DNA of 64,000 bases from Ruegeria sp. R14_0 (GTDB lineage Bacteria > Pseudomonadota > Alphaproteobacteria > Rhodobacterales > Rhodobacteraceae): the NCBI RefSeq assembly GCF_017743975.1, contig NZ_JAGHRC010000003.1, forward strand, positions 248,001-312,000, read 5' to 3'. Within the stretch, counting starts at the first letter, position 1, and the number at the start of each line of letters is the position of its first letter. A program made the position numbers and the translations under genes. This document shows, piece by piece, positions 53,519 through 62,389 of this stretch. The notes below the pieces were generated by a model. That model was given only the letters and a program-made list of their open reading frames with translations, was not told the origin of the DNA and ran no database searches.

Positions 53519-54330
53519 GAGATCACCTGTTGTGTCATGGTTTCGTCGCCCCATTGCAGCGGCAAGTCATCGAAGTCGCGGGGGAACGTGCCACCCAGGG
53601 CAGTTGAGGCGCGTTTGGCCTCTTTCAAAAGCTTCAGTGCGATGTCGCGCAGTTTCTCCGGCTTGGCGCGTACACTTGGAACGGCAACGGCCAATGACCC
53701 AAGAACACGCCCGCCCTCTCCGAACAGAGGCACACCAACCGAGGTTACGCCCTCGTCAAATCCACCGGTTACCGTGGCAACGCCGAACCGGCGCACATTG
53801 TCGATTTTGCCTTTCAGAACTGCGGGGTCAGAAATCGTCTGATCCGTGTATCTGGCAAGCGGCCGGCTCATGACGCGTGTCTGCCATTCGTCGGGACAAA
53901 AAGCCAAGGCCGCAAGGCCGGATGACGTTGCATGCAGCGGCAACATCTCGGAGATGTCGAAATTCACCTGAATGCCGTGAAGACTGGGGTCGAAGTGGAC
54001 CACCGGGGACAATGCGTCGCCTTGCAGCAGGCTGGCATGGGCCAGTTCGCCCACGGCTTCGGACAGCTCGAACACGATTGGCTGCAAGAGTTTTCGTACC
54101 GGGAAAAGCGTCTCACGCAGGGCAGAAAGCCTGAGCAGCGCCGGTCCAAGCCGATACGCGCGTGTATCGGGGTGTTGTTCAAGAAACCCGTTTTCCGCGA
54201 GCTCTGTCAGATGGCGATGCACCGTCGCCTTGTCACGGCCGGTAAGGCGTACAAACTCTCCCAATCCGATTTCTGACCGGTCACGGGCGAAATGCGAAAG
54301 AAGATCGAGTGCTTTTGTGATCGTTCCCAT
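53515..54330 (-). CDS. IclR-family transcriptional regulator
   Basis: 271 residues. Winged helix at the N-terminus (LGEFVRLTGRDKATVHRHLTELAENGFL), then the IclR effector domain with HATSSGLAALAF and GGFDEGVTSVGVPLFGEGG. It lies within the - strand operon and probably controls the divergent promoters at 60716-60878, where spaced TGTCAA/TTGACA repeats occur. Confidence 0.9.
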   Translation of the reverse strand: MGTITKALDLLSHFARDRSEIGLGEFVRLTGRDKATVHRHLTELAENGFLEQHPDTRAYRLGPALLRLSALRETLFPVRKLLQPIVFELSEAVGELAHASLLQGDALSPVVHFDPSLHGIQVNFDISEMLPLHATSSGLAALAFCPDEWQTRVMSRPLARYTDQTISDPAVLKGKIDNVRRFGVATVTGGFDEGVTSVGVPLFGEGGRVLGSLAVAVPSVRAKPEKLRDIALKLLKEAKRASTALGGTFPRDFDDLPLQWGDETMTQQVIS

Positions 54331-55041
54331 TTAACGCCCTCCGTACTCGAAGAATGCTGCAATTTCATTCGCAAATGCCACGCGATCTGCAGGGCCTTGC
54401 TCAATCGATGCACGCGCCACGCGGGTGACTTCTTCGCCAACATAATCGGCATATTCTTCGACAAGGTCCGCGATGAACTCTTTGGTCATTTCGGGGTGAT
54501 GCTGGACGGTGAAAACATGGTTCCCGATGGCATAGCCCGCGATTGGGCAACCCGGGCTTTCAAACACTCGCTGAGCACCATCGGGCAAAGCGCCGACCTG
54601 TTCGATATGCGACCCATACAGCTGCCATCCATTCCGATGGTTCGACCAAGGCGCAAGCGCGACGCAATTGGTTTCGATCCGGCCATGCGCCCAGCCTTCC
54701 GGATTTCGAACAATTGGTGCGCCCAGAGTCTTTGCAATGATCTGATGCCCGAAACATGCGCCAAAAATCGGAACTTTACGGTCAGTGAGGTCTTTGATGA
54801 GCCCTTCAAGCTGCTGCATCCATGGCTCATTCTCGGTGACTGACGCGGGGCTTCCGGTGATCATCACCCCGTCATATTCCGAAAGGTCGTCGGGGAATTC
54901 TCCCTTGCAAACCCAAAAAGCCTCGACCTCCCAATCGGGGCGGACTTCGGTAATCAAAGTGGCGAATTTTTCGTCATCCAACGGGCGCGCCTTTGCAAAG
55001 GCGCTAAAGTCGGTGTTGGTGACAAGGGTCGCAAGTCGCAT
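54331..55041 (-). CDS. Class I glutamine amidotransferase-like hydrolase
   Basis: 236 residues of the GATase1 fold: nucleophile Cys in FGACFGHQIIAKTLGAP, oxyanion GSPASV near residue 63, and the His-x-Glu pair in TVQHHPEMTKEF. No synthetase partner domain is fused. Next to a PuuA-like ligase, it may act like PuuD and hydrolyse a gamma-glutamyl conjugate, though PuuD is of the gamma-glutamyl hydrolase type and sequence similarity to it is not obvious here. Confidence 0.82.
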   Translation of the reverse strand: MRLATLVTNTDFSAFAKARPLDDEKFATLITEVRPDWEVEAFWVCKGEFPDDLSEYDGVMITGSPASVTENEPWMQQLEGLIKDLTDRKVPIFGACFGHQIIAKTLGAPIVRNPEGWAHGRIETNCVALAPWSNHRNGWQLYGSHIEQVGALPDGAQRVFESPGCPIAGYAIGNHVFTVQHHPEMTKEFIADLVEEYADYVGEEVTRVARASIEQGPADRVAFANEIAAFFEYGGR

Positions 55042-55042
55042 A

Positions 55043-56335
55043 TCAGATAAACCACACGTAAAAGTCGAGCAGAGCGTCAGGCTCCAGTTCGCGCGTCTTA
55101 CGGAATTCCCGCTCCTTCATGAAGGCATGATTTTCAACCAACTCGCGCCCGACCGCATCGACCAACGCCGTGTCGGCCTGCAGGTCTTGAATCGCCTTGC
55201 GCAAGTTGGGGGCCGTACCGGTACGGGCGTCCACCGTGTCAAAGCCGTCTCCGGTCTCGATGGGTGGTAAGTTCATCTTGCCCTCATACCCAAGCCGGGC
55301 TGCTTGCAGGACAGCTGCGGCTGCGGTGTAAGGGTTGGCGCTGGCGTCAGCCATACGATGCTCCAGACGGGCTTTTGCGCCACCCTCCCCAGACACGCGC
55401 GTCGTGACACCGCGGTGATCGCCGCCCCAGTTTTTCCAGTATCCGGAAAGGGATGAGGGCTGCAGGCGGCGATACGATCCCGCGGTAGGCGCGATCAGAC
55501 CGGCCAACCCCTCGTGATGGTGAACAAGGCCCGCAAGGCAACCGCGCGACAGGTCGTTCAGATGGTCCGGGCCACCGACCTCACCGGTCGCCAGCGCATT
55601 CTTGCCCTCGGCGTCCTGAAACGAGAAATTGATGTGCATGCCGGACCCACCAAGCTCTGACAGCGGCTTGGGCAGGAATGTCAGGACAATGCCGTGGTCC
55701 AGAGCAATCTCGCGCGCCATCTGGCGGAAAAGGACGATGTCATCCACGGCGGTCAGCGCGTCATCGAAAGTCAGAGTGTACTCGAACTGAGGGCTGTCAT
55801 ACTCGGCCGTGATCAGATCCAGCCTGAACCCCATTTCCAGCGCCTTGTTCCAGATCACGTCGTTGATCCGCATAGGGTCCGCAAAAGGCCCCGTACCGTA
55901 CACACCGCCACCGGGTGCATCGTAGGGGCGCAACCGGCCATCTTCACCGCCTTGCAAAGCGTAAGCCTCCAGCTCGATCCCAAGCATCGGTTTCAAACCG
56001 TGCTTTTCCCAATCGGCCACCGCGCGCTTCAAGGCACCGCGCGGACATAAAGACAACGGAGAGCCATCGGCGTCATACAGATCACCCAAGACAATCGACG
56101 TATTGGGCTCCCAACCCTTGCGAACGTCGTCGCCGCGCCAGCGCAATTCCATATCCGGCGCGCCTTCGCGCACCTTCGCATGCGGCGCATCCAGCAGAAG
56201 ATCACGGTCGTAGTGCACGCCGAAGGTTGCACGTGCAAAACGGGTCGAGGCATCACCGATCTTGCTGGCGGGCGTGTACTTGCCGCGTGGGATCGACAAG
56301 TGATCGATGAATAAAGCTCGTAAACGGTTGGACAT
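55043..56335 (-). CDS. Glutamine synthetase-like ligase (gamma-glutamylamide synthetase type)
   Basis: 430 residues, close in length to PuuA and GlnA-like ligases. Glutamine-synthetase features: GIELEAYAL with the metal Glu, GGSGMHINFSF with the ATP/Glu-site His, and TRVSGEGGAKARLEHRMADASANPY. The N-terminal beta-grasp is short. It likely joins glutamate to a small amine and not to ammonia, given the amidotransferase, ALDH and aminotransferases nearby. Which amine is unknown. Confidence 0.87.
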   Translation of the reverse strand: MSNRLRALFIDHLSIPRGKYTPASKIGDASTRFARATFGVHYDRDLLLDAPHAKVREGAPDMELRWRGDDVRKGWEPNTSIVLGDLYDADGSPLSLCPRGALKRAVADWEKHGLKPMLGIELEAYALQGGEDGRLRPYDAPGGGVYGTGPFADPMRINDVIWNKALEMGFRLDLITAEYDSPQFEYTLTFDDALTAVDDIVLFRQMAREIALDHGIVLTFLPKPLSELGGSGMHINFSFQDAEGKNALATGEVGGPDHLNDLSRGCLAGLVHHHEGLAGLIAPTAGSYRRLQPSSLSGYWKNWGGDHRGVTTRVSGEGGAKARLEHRMADASANPYTAAAAVLQAARLGYEGKMNLPPIETGDGFDTVDARTGTAPNLRKAIQDLQADTALVDAVGRELVENHAFMKEREFRKTRELEPDALLDFYVWFI

Positions 56336-56342
56336 TTGAAAC

Positions 56343-57599
56343 CTATTGCAAAGTGACGCGAACAGGCATCCGTTTGATGCCGTTTACAAAATTGGATCGG
56401 ACAAAGGCCTCGGGCCCTTCAGGTTCGATGGTTTTGATGCGTTTTACCAATTCCTCGAACAGCACCCGCACCTCAAGCCGAGCCAGATGCATTCCCAGAC
56501 AAACATGCGGCCCGCCCTGCCCCCATCCCAGCTGGCGATTGGGCTTGCGTGACAGGTTCAGGCGATACGGGTCTTCGAACATGGTCTCGTCCCGGTTGGC
56601 GGAAATGAACCAGTAAAGAACCTTGTCGCCTTCCTTGATCTGCTGACCATGGACTTCGACATCCTTCATCGCCGTCCGGCGGAAATAGGTCGCGGGTGAA
56701 GCCCAGCGCACAATCTCATCTGCGGCTGTGCCCCAAACCTCACCCGATCGCATCTCTTCCAGTAGACCATCCTGCCGCGCGATCGCCTGAATCCCTGCCG
56801 CGATGGAGTATCGGGTTGTGTCATTGCCCGCAGCAACCAACAGGCAGAAGAAGTTTCGGAACTCGGTTTCCGAGATCGTTTCACCATTTTCATCGGGCTG
56901 CAGAATGAGGTGAAGAATACCACTGGTGTCACCGGTCGCATTTTTCTTGTCCATAAGCGTGCGAGAATACTCGTACAGCTCGGCACCTGCGGGCGAGTTG
57001 AACGGCATCAGGCGATAGGCGTCCGTCTCCATCTTGTCGACCACGTGTTCGGTGAAATCCGGATCGGAGTTGGCCATCAAGGCATCACCTTTGTCCACCA
57101 GCCATGGCAGGTCTTCGTCCGGAACCCCCAGAATTTGGCCCAGCATCCGCATCGGTAGTTCCCGCGCGATGTCGCGCGTCGCGTCGAAACTTCCCTTTTC
57201 CAACGCCTTATCCAAAATCGGGCCGCAGAGATCGCGAATCTGATCCTCGAAACCGGCCACAACTTTGGGCGAGAACGCCTTGGCCACTTTCATGCGCACT
57301 TTGCGGTGCTCTGTCCCATCGGTTTCCTGAAAGGTGCGACGGGCCATGTATTCCTCGTATGTCTGATCCTCCATACGAATGCCACGCGCAGATGAGAATG
57401 TTTCGACGTCCCGCACCATTTTGTCGATATCCGCGTGGCGGGTGATGGACCAATACCCCTTGCCGCCCTCGAATTCGGACCAGTGGCAGGGTGCTTCGCG
57501 CCGTAACCGGGCGAATGTGTTGTAAGGCGCGCCGTCGGCGAAACTGTCATGCGAGCCGAGGTCCGCGAACCCGTCGTCTTCAGGAACCCACATGGTCAT
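56343..57599 (-). CDS. Cytochrome P450
   Basis: 418 residues from ATG 57599 (GGAGGCG upstream). I-helix AAGNDTTRYSI, ExxR in DEIVRWASP, and heme loop GWGQGGPHVCLGMHLAR, where the usual F-G is W-G and one residue is added before His, as in some FGGGGPHFCLG-type bacterial P450s. It hydroxylates or dealkylates a small molecule, possibly N-dealkylating an amine to feed the ligase downstream. No ferredoxin or ferredoxin reductase gene is adjacent. Confidence 0.9.
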   Translation of the reverse strand: MTMWVPEDDGFADLGSHDSFADGAPYNTFARLRREAPCHWSEFEGGKGYWSITRHADIDKMVRDVETFSSARGIRMEDQTYEEYMARRTFQETDGTEHRKVRMKVAKAFSPKVVAGFEDQIRDLCGPILDKALEKGSFDATRDIARELPMRMLGQILGVPDEDLPWLVDKGDALMANSDPDFTEHVVDKMETDAYRLMPFNSPAGAELYEYSRTLMDKKNATGDTSGILHLILQPDENGETISETEFRNFFCLLVAAGNDTTRYSIAAGIQAIARQDGLLEEMRSGEVWGTAADEIVRWASPATYFRRTAMKDVEVHGQQIKEGDKVLYWFISANRDETMFEDPYRLNLSRKPNRQLGWGQGGPHVCLGMHLARLEVRVLFEELVKRIKTIEPEGPEAFVRSNFVNGIKRMPVRVTLQ

Positions 57600-59184
57600 A
57601 GAAACGCCTCCGTCTTTGTTGTTTCTTGCGATTTTCAAAGTGTCGATGCGAACGGCCCGAAATCCGCTTGGCAAAAGTGTTGGATGCCTTTTTCTGCATC
57701 GAACGGCGATCAACAGGCCGCCATTCCCGCCAAACCCGCCAGATAGTCGAAACGAGGATGATCACGATGATGCAGAACAGCAGGAACGCGATTGGGCGAT
57801 CAATGAAGTCCAACGGGGTTTTGACCCGCGCCAGGGACGCCCGCAGCTTGACCTCCATGATCCCTCCCAAGACCATTCCCAGGATGATCGGAACGATTGG
57901 CATATTCAGGCGCTTAAGGACAAACCCAAGCAAACCGAACACAGCCGCGATGATGCAGTCCATCGCAGAGTTACGGATCGAGTAAACGCCCACAAAGCTG
58001 AGCAACAGGATGCACATCCCCAGAAAGCGGTTTGGAATACGCGTCAGGTGGACAAGCCAACCCGTCGAGACCAAAAGGAAGCCAACCACTATGACGTTCA
58101 GGACCAATAGCGCGATGTACAGCGCGACGACAAAGTCCATGTCATTCTGGAACAGCCCCGGCCCCGGCACGACGTTGTGCACATAGAAAACCGACAGCAT
58201 CATCGCCGTCAGGGCTTCACCCGGAATGCCCAGCGCCAACAGCGGGATCATGGCCGCCGCAGGGACAGCGTTGTTGGCCGTTTCCGACGCGATCAGCCCT
58301 TCGGACGAGCCATGGCCGAACGCTTTGGGGTTCTTCGACAGCTTGCGCGCCGACGTGTAGGACATGAACTGAGCCGTGAACTCCCCGACCCCCGGGATCA
58401 TGCCCATGACCACACCAAAACTGGCCGAGATAGCCGCAACGCGCGGATGACGGGCCAGTTCCCGAAAACCCTGGAACAACGAGCCGCGCGACCGGGGCAG
58501 CCGGATCTTCTCATCATCCATCGTCAGCAACAAAAAGGCCTGCGACAGCGCGAACAGGCCCAGAACGACCACGATCAGGTCAAGACCACCCGCCAACCAG
58601 CTCTGCCCGAAGGTGAAGCGGCGCGTATAGGCAGCCGGCTCCAGACCAACTGTTCCGATCAGGATGCCAAACCCCGCAAGCGCGGCCGCAATCGCCATCT
58701 GGCCTTTGTGGGCGACGACCACCAGCACAAGGCCAAGCAAGGCTGCAAGGAAGATCTCACGAGAGCCGAACATTGGCGCGATTTTCGCAAGCACAGGCGA
58801 CAGAAAGATCAGGCAGATGACCGAGAACAAGCCGCCCAGAAAGCTGGCTGAATAGGCCAGAGACAGCGCTCGCCGACCCTCGCCCCGCAATGTCATCGGG
58901 AACCCGTCATATGTGGTCAACGCATTCACGGCCGTGCCGGGCGTGTTGATCAGGATTGCGGGAATGGACCCGCCATACATTGACGAACCGTAAATACCCA
59001 ACAGCAGCGTCAGCCCTACAATCGGATCCATCGAGAATGTCGCGGGCAACAAGATAGCAATGGCAACAGCTGGCCCGACACCGGGAATGGCACCGATGGC
59101 CACGCCACCGACGGCGCCCACCAGCAGGGCAAGCATCACGTCCCAGCGCGCCAGAACGTCAACGGCTGAAAAGATCAGATCCAT
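57580..59184 (-). CDS. tctA: Tripartite tricarboxylate transporter large permease (TctA)
   Basis: 534 residues from ATG 59184; the longer frame overlaps tctB entirely and is rejected. TctA signatures: GAIPGVGPAVAIAILLPAT, YGSSMYGGSIPAILINTPGT, GMIPGVGEFTAQFMSY and NNAVPAAAMIPLLALGIPG. About a dozen membrane segments, then a very basic C-terminal tail (EWRPVDRRSMQKKAS... to YDHVGS). The 3' end overlaps the P450 start by 20 bases, unusually long for this window. Confidence 0.9.
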   Translation of the reverse strand: MDLIFSAVDVLARWDVMLALLVGAVGGVAIGAIPGVGPAVAIAILLPATFSMDPIVGLTLLLGIYGSSMYGGSIPAILINTPGTAVNALTTYDGFPMTLRGEGRRALSLAYSASFLGGLFSVICLIFLSPVLAKIAPMFGSREIFLAALLGLVLVVVAHKGQMAIAAALAGFGILIGTVGLEPAAYTRRFTFGQSWLAGGLDLIVVVLGLFALSQAFLLLTMDDEKIRLPRSRGSLFQGFRELARHPRVAAISASFGVVMGMIPGVGEFTAQFMSYTSARKLSKNPKAFGHGSSEGLIASETANNAVPAAAMIPLLALGIPGEALTAMMLSVFYVHNVVPGPGLFQNDMDFVVALYIALLVLNVIVVGFLLVSTGWLVHLTRIPNRFLGMCILLLSFVGVYSIRNSAMDCIIAAVFGLLGFVLKRLNMPIVPIILGMVLGGIMEVKLRASLARVKTPLDFIDRPIAFLLFCIIVIILVSTIWRVWREWRPVDRRSMQKKASNTFAKRISGRSHRHFENRKKQQRRRRFYDHVGS

Positions 59185-59717
59185 CAGAGATACACCAAAA
59201 AGAAGGTCCGGACCGAGTCCGGCAGGAACTCGTAGATTTGCGCGCCCGGAATACTGACGCCCAGAAACCCCTTGAACAGCACAACCATCGCAATCGCGAA
59301 AGCGGCTGCAATTCCCACTGCAAGTCGCGTCCGATAACCCAAGCGGTACGTAAGCGCGCAGGCGAAGACGATGCTCATGGGCATGAAGCCTAGGCGCGGA
59401 ACGGCCGCAACGTAGACCAGGAACCAAACGAGAAATTCCAAAGGCTCTGCCCAACGACGCGCTTCGACCCAATCCAGTGCATTGGGTTTTCTGCGTCGCA
59501 TCAAGCGGTAATGGACCGCAAAGCCCGCAAGCATCGTGATCAGCGCGATTGCCGGCCACAAACGAGGCTGGCTGCCGATATTGCGCGCCTTTTCGGTCCA
59601 TTCAGTCTGATTGCCGATCTGCGACAGCAAGACCAAAGTTACGATCAGACCTGCAACAACAAACACAACCTGACCGGATGTCTTCGTCTTGACCTGTAAA
59701 AGCTCGGAATTGTCCAT
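59184..59717 (-). CDS. tctB: Tripartite tricarboxylate transporter small permease (TctB)
   Basis: 177 residues with four membrane helices in the TctB pattern (VVFVAGLIVTLVLLSQIGNQ, GFMPMSIVFACALTYRLGYR). Its stop overlaps the tctA start (ATG/TGA). Partner of TctA and the periplasmic protein for a Na+- or H+-driven importer. Confidence 0.88.
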   Translation of the reverse strand: MDNSELLQVKTKTSGQVVFVVAGLIVTLVLLSQIGNQTEWTEKARNIGSQPRLWPAIALITMLAGFAVHYRLMRRRKPNALDWVEARRWAEPLEFLVWFLVYVAAVPRLGFMPMSIVFACALTYRLGYRTRLAVGIAAAFAIAMVVLFKGFLGVSIPGAQIYEFLPDSVRTFFLVYL

Positions 59718-59740
59718 TCGAAGTTGACCCTAGCAGAGTT

Positions 59741-59764
59741 GAGAGGGCGCGCTCGCGCCCTCTC
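59741..59764 (-). terminator. Strong hairpin between tctC and tctB
   Basis: GAGAGGGCGCG-CT-CGCGCCCTCTC is a perfect 11-base inverted repeat in the 59-base gap after the binding-protein gene. There is no T tract. It probably caps the tctC message and reduces read-through so that binding protein exceeds permease. Confidence 0.6.
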
Positions 59765-59776
59765 GCAAGATCGCAA

Positions 59777-60715
59777 TTACTGGCCCAAAGCTTCTGAGAT
59801 GGTACCCAGTGTTGCTTTGTCTTCTGCGATAACAGCAGCGCTTTCGTCAGCATTCAGCCAGTAGACCAGCGCACCAGTTTCTGCGGCCAATTGTTGTGCC
59901 CGCTCGCTTTTGACCGTTTTCTCGGCAACGGCAGCAATCTTGTCGCGCACATCCGCCGGGGTGTCCTTGGTCACGAACAGGCCGTTCCACAGGGAAATGT
60001 CCAGGGTCGGTTCAACTTCGCCAATCGCTGGCGTGTCAGGCACCTTGCTGATCCGCTCACCCGTGATCGAGACCAGCACATTCACGTCGTCAATGCATGG
60101 CAGGATGAGTTGCAGCGTGGTGTTGATCACATCCGCATCGCCAGAGGCCAGCGTGTTGCAATCCAACGCGTCAAATGCAGCGTCCCCGCCCCATTCAAAC
60201 CCCATGGTCGAAGACAGGGCTTTGGTGACTTGGGTCGGCGTCAGAACATCGCCAAAATGCCCCAAGAAGACTTCGTTTTCCTTGGCATAGTCAGCCAGCT
60301 CCTGCATCGACGAGTATGGAGCATTGCCAGAGGTGGCGATGACAAACGGATAAGTCAGAAAGATACCAATCGGATCGAACTTCTCGGGCGTCAGTTCGGG
60401 AATATCGATCTCATGACCGATCAAGGAAACCGCCGGAACGAAAGAGCCGATGGTGTAGCCATCCGCTGGGGCCGTTGCCACCTCGACCGCGCCGGGGAAC
60501 GGACCACCACCACCGCCGGGCTTGTTCACCACCGCCGCTGGCACGCCGTATTCCGCCTGAAAGTCTTCGGCGATCATCCGCGTCAGCACGTCTTCCAAAT
60601 CGCCCGGAGGCCACGGAACAATAAAGCTCACGGGTTTTTCGGGGTATTCGGCCAGGGCCGAACCGGCCAGACCAATAGCAAGTGCGGCCAGTGCGGCCTT
60701 GGCTTTGTTGGACAT
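59777..60715 (-). CDS. tctC: Tripartite tricarboxylate transporter substrate-binding protein (TctC/Bug family)
   Basis: 312 residues from ATG 60715, with AGGGAGA upstream. Signal peptide ending GSALA, mature EYPEKPVSFIVPWPPGD, typical of Bug proteins; VVNKPGGGGGPFPG and DGYTIGSF follow. The loops usually bind a carboxylate through backbone contacts. It is first in the - strand operon, so the locus imports and degrades a carboxylated, probably nitrogen-containing substrate. Confidence 0.9.
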   Translation of the reverse strand: MSNKAKAALAALAIGLAGSALAEYPEKPVSFIVPWPPGDLEDVLTRMIAEDFQAEYGVPAAVVNKPGGGGGPFPGAVEVATAPADGYTIGSFVPAVSLIGHEIDIPELTPEKFDPIGIFLTYPFVIATSGNAPYSSMQELADYAKENEVFLGHFGDVLTPTQVTKALSSTMGFEWGGDAAFDALDCNTLASGDADVINTTLQLILPCIDDVNVLVSITGERISKVPDTPAIGEVEPTLDISLWNGLFVTKDTPADVRDKIAAVAEKTVKSERAQQLAAETGALVYWLNADESAAVIAEDKATLGTISEALGQ

Positions 60716-60796
60716 ATCATCTCCCTGCGACGCGTCGCTACGTTGGTTTATTATTTGAACCTTTAGTATCATTTATTTTGAATTGGATTCTTCACC

Positions 60797-60856
60797 TGTC
60801 AACAAAAAAATCATCATTGACAAATGCAGGTTTAAAGTTCGACACTTTTTTTGACA
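60797..60856. promoter_or_regulatory. Divergent promoter region with repeated TGTCAA/TTGACA elements
   Basis: Within the 163-base gap between tctC and the ALDH gene, TGTCAA (60797-60802) and TTGACA (60817-60822) form an inverted repeat 20 bases apart, and a second TTGACA lies at 60851-60856. The first can serve as a -35 for the tct direction (AAATAA at 60773-60778 as -10); the others are either ALDH promoter elements or operator half-sites for the IclR regulator. The two uses cannot be separated by eye. Confidence 0.5.
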
Positions 60857-60878
60857 CCTGAGGTTCATTATTCAAACC

Positions 60879-62375
60879 ATGAGGCCCAACTTGGACACTG
60901 CAAGAATTGAGGAACTTCGGTCCCGCGCCATTCCACCGGCGCGCCACCTGATTGAAGGCACCCCTCACCAGGCATCAGACGGCGGCACATTGGACGTTGT
61001 TTCGCCCATCGACGGTTCGATCCTGACGACCATGCCCAAGGGCACGCGAGACGATGCGCGGCTGGCAATCCGTTCCGCGCGATGTGCTTTTGACGACGGA
61101 AGGTGGTCCGGGTTGCCCCCCTCTTCTCGCAAGAAAACACTGCTTAAGTGGGCTGATCTGATTGAAGAAAACGCGGAAGAGCTGGCCGTTTTGGGTGTGC
61201 GCGATAACGGCACGGAAATCGGAATGGCCTACAAGGCCGAGCCCCTCAGCGCCGCTGGAACGATCCGCTATTTTGCCGAAGCGGTCGACAAAATTTACGG
61301 AGAGATTGCCCCTACAGCTCCGGACGCACTTGGACTTGTGCATAAACACCCGGTCGGAGTTGTTGGTGCGATCGTGCCGTGGAACTTTCCTTTAATGATC
61401 GGCAGCTGGAAGCTGGGCCCAGCGCTTGCTGCGGGCTGCACAGTGGTTTTGAAACCCGCAGAAACAGCCTCGATGACCCTGATCCGTCTGGCCGAGCTTG
61501 CTATCGACGCCGGACTGCCACCCGGCGTTTTCAATGTCGTGACCGGAGAAGGCGCTGTCGTTGGGGCCGAAATCGCGGAATCTCATGATGTCGATGTTCT
61601 GGTTTTCACCGGATCTGGCGCGACGGGGCGGCGGTTGATGGAGGCCTCGGCGAAGTCCAACCTCAAACGCGTTTATCTGGAGCTTGGCGGGAAATCCCCA
61701 AACATCGTCTTCGCCGATGCACCTGATTTGACCGAGGCCGCGAAAGTGTCAGCCGCTGGTATTTTTCGCAACTCCGGTCAGGTCTGCGTTGCCGGGTCGC
61801 GACTGCTGGTGCAGCGCGATGTTCACGACAAACTCGTCGAGATGTTGGTCCAGAATGCCGAAGCCATGCGGGTTGGCGACCCGCTGGATCCAAACACCCA
61901 AGCGGGCGCTGTGAACTCGGAAAACCAACTGGCGCAGAACCTTGCGTTCGTTGACGAAGCCCGCGCCGCCGGTCGCACCATTGCCACGGGCGGCACGCGT
62001 ATCCTGCAAGACACAGGCGGGACCTATATGGCGCCCACGATCATCACGGACGTGCAGCCCGATGACCGCGTCGTCTGCGAAGAGGTTTTTGGCCCGGTTC
62101 TGACGGTGCAACCGTTCGACACCGAAGAAGAAGCAATCGCACTGGCCAACGCATCAAAGTTCGGTCTGGCTGCGGGCCTGTGGACGGCCGACCTATCGCG
62201 CGCTCATCGTATGATCGCCAAAATTCAGGCCGGTGTGGTGCACGTCAACACCTATGGCGGCGCGGACATCACCGTACCGCTGGGCGGGGTAAAGCAATCC
62301 GGAAACGGGCATGACAAGTCCTTGCACGCCTTCGATAAATACCTGGACTTAAAGACTGCGTGGATAAAACTCTGA
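60879..62375 (+). CDS. NAD(P)-dependent aldehyde dehydrogenase (PuuC-like)
   Basis: 498 residues. Motifs: VPWNFPLMIGSWKLGPALAAG, FTGSGATGRRLM, catalytic Glu in LELGGKSPNIVF, catalytic Cys in NSGQVCVAGSRLLVQ, and EEVFGPVLTVQPF. The NSGQVCVAGSR form is common to gamma-glutamyl-aminobutyraldehyde and related amine-derived aldehyde dehydrogenases. The ATG has only a weak, distant GAGG. It is coupled to the aminotransferase downstream. Confidence 0.9.
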   Translation: MRPNLDTARIEELRSRAIPPARHLIEGTPHQASDGGTLDVVSPIDGSILTTMPKGTRDDARLAIRSARCAFDDGRWSGLPPSSRKKTLLKWADLIEENAEELAVLGVRDNGTEIGMAYKAEPLSAAGTIRYFAEAVDKIYGEIAPTAPDALGLVHKHPVGVVGAIVPWNFPLMIGSWKLGPALAAGCTVVLKPAETASMTLIRLAELAIDAGLPPGVFNVVTGEGAVVGAEIAESHDVDVLVFTGSGATGRRLMEASAKSNLKRVYLELGGKSPNIVFADAPDLTEAAKVSAAGIFRNSGQVCVAGSRLLVQRDVHDKLVEMLVQNAEAMRVGDPLDPNTQAGAVNSENQLAQNLAFVDEARAAGRTIATGGTRILQDTGGTYMAPTIITDVQPDDRVVCEEVFGPVLTVQPFDTEEEAIALANASKFGLAAGLWTADLSRAHRMIAKIQAGVVHVNTYGGADITVPLGGVKQSGNGHDKSLHAFDKYLDLKTAWIKL

Positions 62376-62389
62376 GACGAGGATTTTGC

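Noticed and set aside
57580..59601. tctA extended to 673 residues at its N-terminus
   Set aside because: The extra 139 residues overlap the whole tctB gene in another frame; ATG 59184 gives the normal TctA N-terminus and an overlapping stop/start.
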